This document shows positions 44,927 to 55,739 of a stretch of DNA of 64,000 bases, one piece after another (position 1 is the first letter of the stretch; each line of letters opens with the position of its first letter). The stretch spans positions 224,257,882-224,321,881 of the forward strand of contig JAYESD010000002.1 of NCBI GenBank assembly GCA_036927565.1. Reading direction: 5' to 3'. The position numbers and the translations under genes are program-made. The stretch is from Tuctoria greenei (taxonomy: Eukaryota > Streptophyta > Magnoliopsida > Poales > Poaceae). The notes beneath the pieces are model-generated. The model did no database searches and was not told the origin of the DNA. It saw only the letters and a list, made by a program, of their open reading frames with translations.

Positions 44927-46343
44927 GAGACTGGGGTCCCGACATTCCAGGAATTGCATTGGGTGGTGTCGTGCGATGCGGCACCCAACAGCACACACAA
45001 GAAAATACGTGAAATATACATAATCTTTATTTCATAAGGTATTCGAGTTTAAAAAATAATTCACATAAGGAGTACATAAGCAGCGGAAGATACATGATAC
45101 ACTCTCTCGAACCTAGCTACTGCACAAGTGAGAGTATTCAGCCCAAAATACCTCACACTAGCAACACGAAGAAAAGTAGCAGCTCATAGGCTTTCCTCTC
45201 GGCAGTACAACCTGAGAGGGGTGATGCCGCACTACGGAACCCGTCAGATGCGATGTTACCTGCCAAACATATTAATCCACAAATCATGAGCATAACACTC
45301 AGCAAGACTTAACCGTCTCACTTAAACATGCAACTCTACATGCTGGAAACTCTAGTACATAGGCAGCTAAATTTGCATGGAAGAAACTTGCCTAAAGTGT
45401 GTCCTTCATTTTCATATCTTAGCAGCAGTTTACAGTTCCATAAAAAGTAAATTTAGTTGGCAATATAACTATAGCATACAAGTAGTAAATAATGATTAAG
45501 CATAGAGCATAATTCATATGATTCCATTATTCTTAATTTACTACATCATGACTCAGCGAACAAGTATGCTCAGTCCATAACTGTGAGCGACGGTGATTGC
45601 AATCAATAACAACCCGGAATGCACGACACATACGCCCGCAAGGAAGCCACATCAATGCACTTCACTCTACGCCATATGCATCCACTTTTCACAAGAGGCC
45701 CTAATATGGAATCAACTCTCCATCTTGAGCAAAAGGTCCCTTACACGGACATGTCGAAGTTTCCAGCTAGAAGATTTACACCTTTATGCCTTTACATCTC
45801 CATTCAAGGACAGTGGAGATGTTTCCACACCAATGTCTATGAGTTACATTAGTTTCCTAGGTCCCATATACCAGTATGCATCCAGTACAGCTCAAACTTG
45901 CCCAACAGGCCCACACATGGATCGATCCTCAATCAACACAGGCAAGACTACACATCCTACCCCGCTACATGGTATCATATTCATTTCCATAAGTCATTCT
46001 CTTACATAAACCAATCCTGTCTGAAGAGAAACCTATCTTACGAGTAGATTCCAACTACTCGGCTTCTACCGGATCTCTATACAACATTTAGCATAGCAGC
46101 AGCTACACGAGGACTTAAAAGCTACCCAAATAATCCATGGGGTGTTCTGGACATGCAAGTGGGGTATCCAAATCATCTATACTTAATGCACAATTCATCT
46201 CAAGATGTAATGTGACACAAGGAAAAAGTGTAAAAGTTGTTAAACGCAAACCGGGGCTTGCTTTGCTCAATGGTTTAATCAAAGTCAGCGCGAATAGGAT
46301 ATAATCAGCCGATGGTCCTCCCAATAGATATCCCTTGTCGAAG
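44927..46343 (-). repeat. 5' LTR of Z, interrupted by Y
   Basis: Aligns with 18199-19600 (shared 'GGGGTCCCGACAT', 'TTGGGTGGTGTCGTGC', 'GGTGATTGCA', 'AGCTACCCAAATA'). Y begins at 46344, so the rest of this LTR lies beyond the window. Confidence 0.68.
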
Positions 46344-47863
46344 TGAAAGTGCATCTAGGCATCCCTTGTGGGTTTTGCTTGATTCATGACAAACAAATGA
46401 GATTCTAACAAGATTGTTGACATGGGCACAGGTTTTAAAGAAACCAGGAAGAAAGCGTAAAAAGGAAGGAGAATGAGGATGTAAATGAAGAAGAGCTCAA
46501 GAGCTTAATATATTAGATTATTTTGTATGGAGTGTGTTAGAGAAACACACCCCAAGAGCTCAAGTGAATAAATAATTCAACTCACTGCACAATTCACAGC
46601 AAAACCGGACTAGTACGATATACACCGGACTAGTCCGATATCTCTCTGACTAAGATCAGACTAGTCCCCCCTAGTGCGGACTAGTCCTCATCACTTCACA
46701 TCTGCACAAAAATGGACAAGTCCGATATCCATCGGACTAGTTCGATAATCTTCTGACTAAAATCAGACAAGTCCTCTTAGTCCGGACTTGTCCTTAGCCC
46801 CACAACTTTTCACTACACTGGACAAGTCCGATATTAGCCGGACTAGTCCGAAAACTCTCTGACTAAAATCGGACAAGTCCCTCCAAGTGCGGACTTGTCC
46901 TCAGTCTTCACAGTGTTGACTACACTGGACTAGTCCGAAAAGTTTCTAACTAAAATCGGACTAGTCCGCACCAGTAATGGACTAGTCTGGTATATCTAAA
47001 CACTTAGGGGTTTCCACACGCCGCACACCGGACTAGTCTGGAGTCCACCGCGGATTGGTCCGGACATTGCAAACCCTAACGGTAACTTTTGGAAACCCTA
47101 GTATAAATAGAGGTGTACGGCCATACATCAACAACTCTCGACCCCCTGCGCCGTCACATCTTCCAAGAGCCCAAAATACACATCTCTCCACACATTCTAA
47201 TCCTAAAAGGATCACATCTTTGAGGATTAGCAAATGATCAAAGGAGAGAGTTGTTCTACACATCTTGAGCTCTTGGGTTTGATCTCTCGCACACTCTTGT
47301 TGTTCATTGTATATCTTTTGAGTGTGTTTGGTGGTGTTCTTCATTGTAATTCTTGGGGAGCCCTCAACTTGTGAGAAGGCCCCTTGAATGATTTATTTGC
47401 CCCATTGTGATTAGTGGAAGAGAATCGACCTCCGTGGTGATTCGATGAGGGTAGGGTTGGTGAAGACCCAGTCCTCCGTGGACTCCTCAACGTGAATGTA
47501 GGTTTCATTGTGGGAATCGAACCACGGAATAAAATCTTGTCTCACGCACTTTTGTTTTATTGTTCATCACATTCTAGGGTTTACATAATCTTGTTTAACT
47601 CACATTGAAACATTGAAATTAAAGTTGACTTTGCCATACATTGTTTCATTGTCATAATACATCCAAGTTGCAAATTACTTTCCGCTGGATAGGGTGCTAG
47701 AAGTGAAATTACTGAACAATCCTTATCTTTCTAGTCCGCGTGTACTAGACTAGTACGCACAGTACCGGACTAGTCCAATCTTTTTGTATTTGATCGTTCT
47801 GTTAAGTGTTTCAGGGATCAACAAAGTTTCAAAAAGCCTATTCACCCCCCTCTAGTACATTCA
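46344..47863 (+). repeat. 5' LTR of Y (~1520 bp)
   Basis: Starts TGAAAGTGCATCTAGG, ends TACATTCA before ATTGGTATCAGAGCC. A second CA at 47859 is an alternative end. Contains the palindrome array 46607-47070 and a TATAAATAG at about 47102. Confidence 0.82.
46607..47070. repeat. CGGACTAGTCCG palindrome array in the LTR of Y
   Basis: About 18 full or one-mismatch copies of GGACTAGTCC/GGACAAGTCC. They are arranged in higher-order units of roughly 100-118 bp, each containing 'TCTGACTAAAATCGGAC'. Another pair occurs near 47735-47775. Confidence 0.9.
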
Positions 47864-47865
47864 AT

Positions 47866-47877
47866 TGGTATCAGAGC
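47866..47877 (+). other. Primer binding site of Y
   Basis: TGGTATCAGAGC three bases after the LTR end. Confidence 0.92.
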
Positions 47878-49204
47878 CAAACTCTTCAAAAGAGACTCAC
47901 CGCTCGAAGAGACAGTGTCGGTCATCAAGGATGTAAACAAGAACTTCAACAACGAGAAGGGTGATGATGAAAAGACACAAAAGATGGATAAGCTCCTCGA
48001 CGCCATCCAAGATGATGATGAGGAGATACTTCAACTCAAGGCTCTTCTATGGAAGAAGGCTCTCTCCCCAAAAGGGAAGAAGAAGATCGACGACGAAAAG
48101 AAGAAGGGGAGTAGTCACACCGACTACTCCCGATATCCTTTTAACTATGATCGTTTGAATTCTAAGAATAGTCATTACCTATCAATTCCTCTAGGGAAAG
48201 CACCATACTTTGATGGCAATGACTATTCAATGTGGAGACAAAACATGAAAATGCATCTCATCTCGCTTAACCCAAGTCCTGGGCATATAGTGTGTACAGG
48301 GATAGATATCCCGGATGATGATGAAGACCTAACTCCAAGCCAAGAACAAGCCATTCATCAAAATGCTCAAGTTGCAGCTGTGATTACTTCATCACTGAGT
48401 AGAGACGAGTTCACCAAGGTGGATGGACTCTAAATCACCAAGGAGATATGGGACACACTACAAACCGCACATGAAGGTGATCGTCATGTAGGAGAAGCCA
48501 AGATCGAGATGATTGAAGGCAAATTAGGAAGATTCAATATAGAAGAAGATGGATCACCACAAGACATGTACAATAGACTCAAGAATCTCATCAACAAACT
48601 CTGAGCTTATGGCAACAAGGAGTGGAATGATCATGAGGTCGTAAAGATGATTCTCAGAGCATCCTCAAAGCCTCGGGTATCGGAAAATGACCCCGGACGA
48701 ACTTATTGGCAAGATCATCAACTTTGAAATGATGGAGGAGCAAGCCAAGCATGTCAGGGAAATTGCCGATCCTACCTCGGAAAAGAAGAAAGGAGTTGCT
48801 TTGAAGTCAACTTGCAAACCCGCACCAAAAGAAGATCGAGAAGCTCATGGAGAAGACGACAGCGATGATGAAAGCAGTGATATCGATGAAGAAGACATGA
48901 TCTTGTTCATGAAGAAGTTCAAGAAAATGATGAGAAGAACAAAGGGTGGTAGCTCAAATGAAAGAAGAAAAAAGAACAAACAATGACCAAAAATGAGGCG
49001 TGCATGCTATAACTGTGGAGAGTACGACCATTCCATAGTTGATTGTCCACATGAGGAAAATAAGAGGAAGACTAAGGACAACAAGCCTCAACCGAAGCAG
49101 ATAATCAAGAAGAAGAAGCAATATGGCCAAGCGCCTCTAGGGAAGGAGTGGGACTCCAATGATGAATCCTCATCTAAAGAACAAGAGGAGATGGCCACCA
49201 TAGC

Positions 49205-50039
49205 TGTCGGTACCCTAAAAACCGTACACCCCCTGAGGTTACAAAGATTTCGAGGGAAGGCCGTCTACTTGAATCGAAGACCCTCGGAGGCCCACTTGTC
49301 AGACATGACCGGACCTGCTTCTCCAACATGGTTGATCCCTAGGTCGCCACGTGTACTGCCAAACCGGAGCTACCGCCCACAAGGGGGAAGCTCCGGACCA
49401 AGTACCAAAATGGCACCTCCGGACTTAACCCCTGACCGAGAGAAGCTCCGGACCTGACACGTGTCAGATAGCTCCGGAGCTTCCTGCTTCCCACAGCAAG
49501 CTCCGGAGCTGCCACGTGTCCAAACGTCGGAGCTGGTAGCCTCTAACCTCCGAAAGACCTCGTAACGGCTCCGGATCTTCAAAGGAGAGCCAAGGACTTC
49601 AAGACCCGATTAAATGTCATTAATGCCATATTAATGACACTTAAACGGACAATCTTAACACCTGTAACGGCACTGTCGGAGCCTGTTACAGGATTATTAA
49701 CAACAATTAATCGTGTATCAATACTAGTAACCGCCGGGGCCACATGTCGGGCCAGGCCAGCTTGTAACGGCCTGTCCTTGTGCTATAAAAGGACAGGCCG
49801 ACGATACACACGGGGACACACGTACACAAACGTGGACATCATACGTGACAAACTAATACAACACCAACACACCCGTGGAGTAGGGTATTACGCTCAGGCG
49901 GCCCGAACCACGTAAATCTTAGTGTCTCCTGTGTAAAATCGCAGTTCACCTTCTTGAGTCTCCGCGCGCCCACACCGAATCACAAACTCCTTCAACACTT
50001 TAGCAGTGTCAGGAGATCTGCCGACTCCAACAGTCGACA
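49205..50039 (+). repeat. Solo LTR of the Tat (A/B) family, 835 bp
   Basis: TGTCGGTACC...AGTCGACA flanked by ATAGC on both sides (49200-49204 and 50040-50044). It has three CACGTGT boxes (about 49350, 49457, 49513) and TATAAAA at 49784. Removing the LTR and one ATAGC rejoins the Y gag in frame ('MATIA' to 'MKKTTKK'), so the borders are exact. Product of LTR-LTR recombination. Confidence 0.93.
49784..49790 (+). promoter_or_regulatory. TATA box of the solo LTR inside an inverted repeat
   Basis: TATAAAA lies between GGCCTGTCCTT and AAGGACAGGCC, an 11-bp inverted repeat around the core promoter. Confidence 0.6.
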
Positions 50040-50719
50040 ATAGCCATGAAAAAGACTACTAAGAAATCCACTCTCTTCCAACCATGGGCGCATGGAAGGA
50101 CAACGACAACACATGTCTAATGGAAAAGGAAGGTAAAAGAAAGGTAACAACTAAATCTTCCTCTTCACATTCTTTTGCTAGCGATAGTGATAATTCTAGT
50201 GATGATGAAGATATGCTTAGGGGTTTAGACAAGAAAATTGTTGCTAAGATGAGATTTCTAATGGATAAGCTTGTTGATAAGGAGGAGCTAGTTGATCATC
50301 AAGAAGATATGATCATCCTCCAATAGGAAGAATATCTTAAGATCAAAAAGCTCCTTGAGCTTGAAAAGGAGCGAAGTAATTCACTGAAACTTGAGTTAGC
50401 TTCAAGCAAGGAAGCTTGTTTGAACATAAAAGACTCAAACGTGGCTATCAAGGATGAACTTGCTAACTTAACCAAGGTTAACATGATCCTTGAGGTACAA
50501 GTTGAGTCACTCGAGCAAAGTGGTTCTTCATCCTCTTCAAGCTCACCTTCTCAACATATAAAATCTGAAACTGTCATTGCCTGTACATGTGCTAAAAATA
50601 ACACTAACTTGAAGGAAAAGCCAAACTTGACAAAGGACAAGCGTTCTTCTCTTGTCAAGGAGAAGGTCAAGTATGCACACAGTGCATACTCGGTCACAAG
50701 ACCCCCTAATGTTAAATAT

Positions 50720-50985
50720 GGACTGGTCGAGCAATACATGGGGACGGTTCGGCCAGACCTCTTCCAGACTTAGCTCTGACACACGCTCACAAGTGCTCAG
50801 ACACTCAATACAACAACCACACACCCCGTGGAGTAAGGTATTACGATTAGGCAGCCCGAACCACGTAAATCCTTGTGTCAACTTGCCATCGTGTTCTGAA
50901 TCTCTACGCGCCCATTACCGAACTACAAACTCCAAGGGCTACCAACAGTAGTGCCGGGAGAATTGCCGGAACTAGACTCCGACTG
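50720..50985 (+). repeat. Left LTR of B, only the last ~266 bp
   Basis: Matches 62906-63169 from GGACTGGT to ACTCCGAC. Its left edge abuts Y gag at the shared bases GGACTGGT, suggesting a deletion that removed the LTR start together with Y protease/integrase. Confidence 0.85.
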
Positions 50986-50986
50986 T

Positions 50987-51004
50987 TGGCGCACCAGGTA
51001 GGGG
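50987..51004 (+). other. Primer binding site of B
   Basis: TGGCGCACCAGGTAGGGG, one base after the LTR end. A TGGCGC-type site common in grass gypsy elements; I do not assign the tRNA. Confidence 0.8.
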
Positions 51005-51022
51005 TCCTGAGATTCAAGGATA

Positions 51023-52560
51023 GTGAACTCTGCTGCTGGATCGTCCAACGGCAACCCTGCTGTGCAACCTGCTGGAGGCAATCCCTCCAACATGCAGCAG
51101 CCAGCAGGTGTTGTGGCTCCAGCAAGAGTCATGCCACCGCCGCCACCGTCCGCACCGGCAAGTCAAGCTGGACAGCGGGGTGGGGCGTCTGCGTCGGTCA
51201 CGGCATCGGCGAACAACAACCCTGAACACGCGCTCCATGCCGCGCGTGCTCTTCTCCAACGTCCACCACCTCCAGGAGCATCCCAGGGTGCAATGGAGCA
51301 GTGGAGGGCTGATGTGGAACACTTGGTTGCAGCAGCATCCGATCGCATTAGCAACCAAGGTCCTACCCCCTTGGGGCGGGCCCCATCGCAGCATCGGACC
51401 GTGTCGGGTAGACTTGGTTCGCTCGCTTCCCAACACAGGAGGCGAGCTGCGTCTCAACAGGCGACGTCGCTGCCTTCCGGGGCGCGAGGTACCCTTACGG
51501 TAACCAGGATTTCGACTCACGACCTTCGGGCGGAGCTTGATCGCCGTTACCGTCAACAGGATGGCCGCGTCCATATCAAGCGCGCTTGCAAAAGGCGAGA
51601 GGCTCGGGACAGTCCTGCTCCCAAGGGAGTAGGAGGAGGCTGTTCTCCCCTGGCCATGCACCTACGCATGGTCAGATGGCCGTAGAAGTTCCTGTCCCAC
51701 CAGCTGGAGAAATTTGACGGGACTGTCAATCCCGCTGAGTTTCTACAAATTTACTCCACTGCAATCCTTGCGGCTGGAGGCAATGAGGTCGTGATGGCCA
51801 ATTATTTCCCCGAGGTTGATTAGTACCGCCAGGTCCTGGTTCATGAGCCTTCCGCTCGACTCCATCAACAGTTGGGCGGAACTGTGCCAGCAGTTCACCG
51901 ACAATTTCGGTAGTTCATACACCCGACCGGGCACCGAACTGGACCTTTTTGCTGTCAAGCAGAAGGGGGGAGAGTCCCTACGATCCTTCATCTAGAGGTT
52001 CTCCCAGGTACGAAACACTATTCCTTCTATCTCAAGTGCTTCTTTCATTGTGGCATTTATACAAGGCATACGAGACAAGAAGATGCTGGAGAAGCTGGCG
52101 ACCAAGGAAGTCACCAGCGTCACGGAACTCTTCAGCTTGGCAGACAAGTGCGCCAAAGATGCGGAGGACAGTGAAATGCACTCCCAACCACCTCCGGAGG
52201 ACAACAAAAAGTCCTCCAAGGGAGAGGCCACTACCTCCGGGAGTGGCAAGAAGAAGAAAAAGTCCAACAACAAGAAGAAGCCGTCGGCCGGCACACCTAC
52301 AGCCGCTGCTGCCGCAGCTTAGGGTGGTAGGGGGCCACCCCCCGAGAAATGACCTCGACCGTCGTCCAAAGATGGAGGCAACTCCAAGATGTGGTTTCCT
52401 ATACACAAGACAAACAACCACAACCTGGAAGGCTGCCGAGAGGTCCTGAACCTTGGCGAGCGCTACAACAAGCACTGGGAAGAAGTTCCTTTCCTTCAAA
52501 GGGAAGGAAAACAAACAAGAAGTTCCTTTCCATCAAAGGGAAGGAAATGTCTTGAAGGCT
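51023..52560 (+). pseudogene. gag: Gag of B, frameshifted
   Basis: Open N-terminal part (51023-51685, 220 aa, Ala/Pro/Gln-rich). Then capsid-type sequence in other frames: 'EKFDGTVNPAEFLQIYSTAI' (about 51710), 'FIQGIRDKKMLEKLATK' (52056 onward) and a Lys-rich tail to 52322. 'NHNLEGCREVLNLGERYNKH' (about 52400) corresponds to the segment before protease in Tat gag-pol. No intact CCHC knuckle was seen. Several stops and shifts. Confidence 0.75.
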
Positions 52561-53412
52561 GTTTACACCTCCATCGACGACGACTCTGACCTCTCCAACA
52601 ACGAGCGCCAGAAGACCATGAACACCATCTTTGGGGGTTCATGGGACATCACCTCTCGCCGTGTCCTCAAGACCATGCGGCAGGACATGGCCTCAGTAGC
52701 TCCCACTGCCAGGGCAGAGCCACATAGGAAGTGGATGGACACTGCCATCACCTTCGATGCTTCGGGCTGCCCTCGGAATATGATCGGAGCTGGCCAACTC
52801 CCATTGATGGTATCTCTGACCATCAACAACATCCAGCTCCACCATGTGATGGTGGACGGAGGTTCGGGGTTGAACCTCATAAACTTCGAAGCTTTCGTCA
52901 AGCTTCAGCTCCGACCTTCGGATCTTCGCCCCTCCCGACCTTTCTCCGGAGTAGGTCCGGGGGCCATAACCCCACTCGGTTCCATTACTCTCTCGGTGAC
53001 CTTCGGCATTTGGGAGAATTACCGCACTAATAAATTGGTCTTCGACGTGGCGCAGATCAACTTACCAGTCAACGCCATTTTGGGTAGGCCATCCTTGTAC
53101 AAATTCATGGCTGCCGCCCATTATGGCTACTTGGGGTTGAAGATGCCAACACTAGCAGGTGTTCTCCGGATCTATGGAGATCGTACCGTCGGAGTGACTA
53201 CTCTAGAAGAACTCCATGTGCTTGCTACAACACAGGAGGAAGAATCCGGAAAGGAGCATGCTTCGAAACCCATGAGCATTCGTCATAGAGGATCAACCTT
53301 TGCATCTCGTGTGCAACCAAGCAGCGACACCGACATTCCCGTCAATGTCGTCCAAGTCGGTTTCGATGCTGCTCAGACCACCCGTATATTGGGAGGTCTG
53401 AATGACAAATAG
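52453..53412 (+). pseudogene. Protease region of B
   Basis: 319 open codons. The active-site segment is 'HHVMVDGGSGLNLINFEAF' (about residue 130), the DGGS variant usual in Tat-type gypsy elements, followed by the flap-side 'NAILGRPSLYKFMAAAHYGYLGLKMPT'-type pattern (residues ~210-235). Upstream 'ITFDASGCPRNM' is the family's conserved lead-in. It ends in TAG just before reverse transcriptase. Confidence 0.82.
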
Positions 53413-54480
53413 GAACTCGCGCTTATCACTTTCCTCCGGGCTAATGTTGATGTGTTTGCCTGGCAACCGTCACAAATGCCCGGGATCCCTAGGGAAGTGA
53501 TCGAGCACAATCTGAAGATCTATCACGACGCTCGACCTGTACATCAGAAGCCTCGAAAGCAATCAGTAGAGCAACAAAACTTCATACGTCAAGAAGTGAA
53601 GAAGTTGCTCGAAGCTGGATTCATCCGAGAAGTCTTCCACCCAAAATGGCTGGCGAAACCAGTCATTATACCTAAGGCTGGCGGGAAGCTTCGGATGTGT
53701 ATCGACTACACTATATTGAATAAGGCATGTCCAAAAGATCCATTCCCACTACCTAGAATAGATCAGATAGTGGATTCCACCTCCGGGTGCGAATTACTGT
53801 GTTTCCTGGACGCATATTCTGGGTATCATCAAATCAGAATGTCTAGGGAAGATGAAGAGCATACTTCCCTCATCACAGTAGATGGATTATATTGTTACAC
53901 TGCCATGCCATTCGGTCTCAAAAATGCTGCTTCAATATTTGTACGAGCTATGTACAAAACTTTTGGAGAGCTTATCAGAGACGTAGTGGAAGTGTACGTC
54001 GATGACATCGTCGTCAAGATCAAAAACAAGGAGTCATTCCTTGACACCTTGCAAGCTGTCTTCGACAAGTTGCGAGTCACACGCACGAAGCTGAACCCTG
54101 ACAAGTGTGTATTTGGGGTTAGCTCTGGAAAGCTTCTTGGATTCCTGGTGAACCACCGAGGGATAGAAGCAAATCTGACGAAGATAAAAGCTATTGAAGA
54201 CATGTGACCACCAGCTCGCATCAAGGACGTCTAAAAGCTGACTGGATGTCTAGCGGCCCTCAGCCGGTTCATCGCAAGACAAGCGGAACAGGCGCTACCC
54301 TTCTTCAAGTTATTGAGGAAGTCCAGACCATTCCAATGGTCCGAAGAAGCAGAAAAGGCATTTCAGGAGCTGAAGCAGCTCCTCACCACTCTACCAACCT
54401 TAGTAGCTCCGAATCCTAGCGAGCCATTACTGCTTTACATTTCTGCAACTGACGAAGTTGTCAGCATGGTCCTGGTTGCG
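53413..54480 (+). pseudogene. Reverse transcriptase of B and start of RNase H
   Basis: Open from 53413 to TGA at 54205-54207: 'VDVFAWQPSQMPGIP', 'GGKLRMCIDYTILNKACPKDPFPLPRID', 'FLDAYSGYHQI', 'MPFGLKNAAS', and the active site VEVYVDDIVVK (about 54000). Then a stop, 'KLTGCLAALSRFI', and the connection to RNase H 'PFFKLLRKSRPFQWSEEAEKAF' and 'LLLYISATDEVVSMVL'. Stops at 54205 and 54231 break it. Confidence 0.88.
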
Positions 54481-54810
54481 GAAAGACCAGAACCATCTCC
54501 AGTTCAGGAATCCAGACCCCTTTGGGAGGGTCCGGAGCTACCTGAAGACGAGTCTGGGTCCCAGCTCCCAGACCCTGATCCTCAAGGCGGGATGCCAGAG
54601 GATCCACCTCCTTCAAATGAATAAGTTGTTGTTGCTGAGCAACAAGACTCGGACCCCTCTGGGAAGGTCCAGATCACCTCAGAAGAAGCTTCGGGTTCCT
54701 CTAGTAGGAACCCAGATGTCCCCGAGCAAGGTCCGGACCCCTCCGGGAGGGTCTGTGTTGATGAGGAGGAATCTCCGGGCCCCTTCGGGAGGGTCCAGAT
54801 AGTCCAATGC
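54481..54810 (+). other. Pro/Ser/Glu-rich insertion inside the RNase H domain of B
   Basis: Between 'SMVLVAERPE' and 'VQCLVYFISEVLHD', which are adjacent in ordinary Tat polyproteins apart from a short acidic linker, lie about 100 codons. They are built from repeats of a 20-nt near-palindrome GGACCCCTCCGGGAGGGTCC (about 54517, 54652, 54738, 54778), giving 'DPSGRV'-like peptides. One in-frame stop (TAA, about 54622). Confidence 0.75.
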
Positions 54811-55560
54811 CTAGTGTACTTCATCAGCGAAGTACTTCATGATGCCAAGACTTGGTACCTGGAGGTGCATAAGCTGCTCTACGCAGTTCTTATTGCTTCT
54901 AGGAAGCTCCGACACTACTTCCAAGCTCACAAGATTTCAGTGGTAACTTCTTATACACTGCGTGCAATCTTGCATAATCCCAACTCTACTGGGAACATTG
55001 CAAAGTGGGCAGCGGAACTGGCCGAGTTCGATCTTGAGTTCACCCCAAGACAAGCGATCAAGAGTCAAGCACTAGCGGACTTCGTGGCGGAATGGACCCC
55101 CTCTCCATCAAATCCTGGGGGCCCCAGTGAGCAGAAGCTGGAACCCAAGGTTCCGGTCTTCACCGAGCCTCACTGGACTCTCTACTTCGACGGCTCCGTG
55201 CAAAAGCAGGGGCCCGGAGCTGGAGTCCTTCTCCTCGCTCCGACCGGGGAGAAGTCAAATACATGGTTCACCTTGACTTCAAGGCGACTAACAACATGGC
55301 GGAGTATGAAGCACTGATCTATGGGCTCAAGGTGGCACTATCATATGGTGTCAAGCAGCTGTTGGTAAAGGGTGATTCACAGCTTGTTGTAAAACAAGTC
55401 AAAGGTGAATGTTGCTGCAATAACCCTCAACTAGTTGCATACCTACTTGAAGTCCAAAAGCTTCAAAAGGACTTCGACGTCCTGGATCTCTGCCATGTCC
55501 AGCGTCTCAACAACGCTGAAGCTGACGAACTCTCGACGAAAGCTTCAACTGGAGCTCTGG
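54811..55560 (+). pseudogene. RNase H plus second (archaeal-type) RNase H of B
   Basis: The first domain ends 'LEVHKLLYAVLIASRKLRHYF', 'AELAEFDLEFTPRQAIKSQALADFVAEW'. The second starts 'PHWTLYFDGSVQKQGPGAGVLL' (about 55170) and, after a frameshift near 55258, continues 'TNNMAEYEALIYGLKVAL', 'VKGDSQLVVKQVKGE', ending 'RLNNAEADELSTKAS'. The D, E, D catalytic pattern is visible. Two RNase H domains in tandem are the hallmark of Tat elements. Confidence 0.87.
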
Positions 55561-55739
55561 CTCCCGACGGAACCTTCGTCCGGAGATTGTCAAGACCAAT
55601 AGCTAAGCCTGCCGAACTGAGTGAAGGTGGCAAGACCAGCACCTCAAAGCTGGCGGTCCCGATGCCCCTGATACCATGGCATCCATCAAGGGTCATAGGT
55701 GTTGCAGGAACCTCCGAGCAACCCAACATGCAAGACTCA

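Larger units (their letters stand above)
47915..50719 (+). pseudogene. gag: Copia gag of Y, broken and interrupted by a solo LTR
   Basis: Pieces in order: N-terminal and capsid-like part (47915-48433, 'APYFDGNDYSMWRQNMKMHL'), ending at TAA; continuation with a further stop at 48602 and a frameshift; 48687-48986 (Lys/Asp/Glu-rich); zinc knuckle CYNCGEYDHSIVDC (48993 onward); then the solo LTR 49205-50039. After the LTR the coding sequence resumes (50045) with one further frameshift, giving 'MGAWKDNDNTCLM', an acidic Ser-rich part and a coiled coil to 50719. Long gag with coiled coil fits SIRE-type elements. Non-functional. Confidence 0.85.

Noticed and set aside
46607..47070. CRISPR-like array
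   Set aside because: The repeats are palindromes of 10-12 bp with unequal, related spacers inside a plant LTR; no cas genes and a eukaryotic context.
51014..51661. Minus-strand 215-codon ORF opposite gag of B
   Set aside because: Shadow of the GC-rich gag N-terminus; no recognisable domain.
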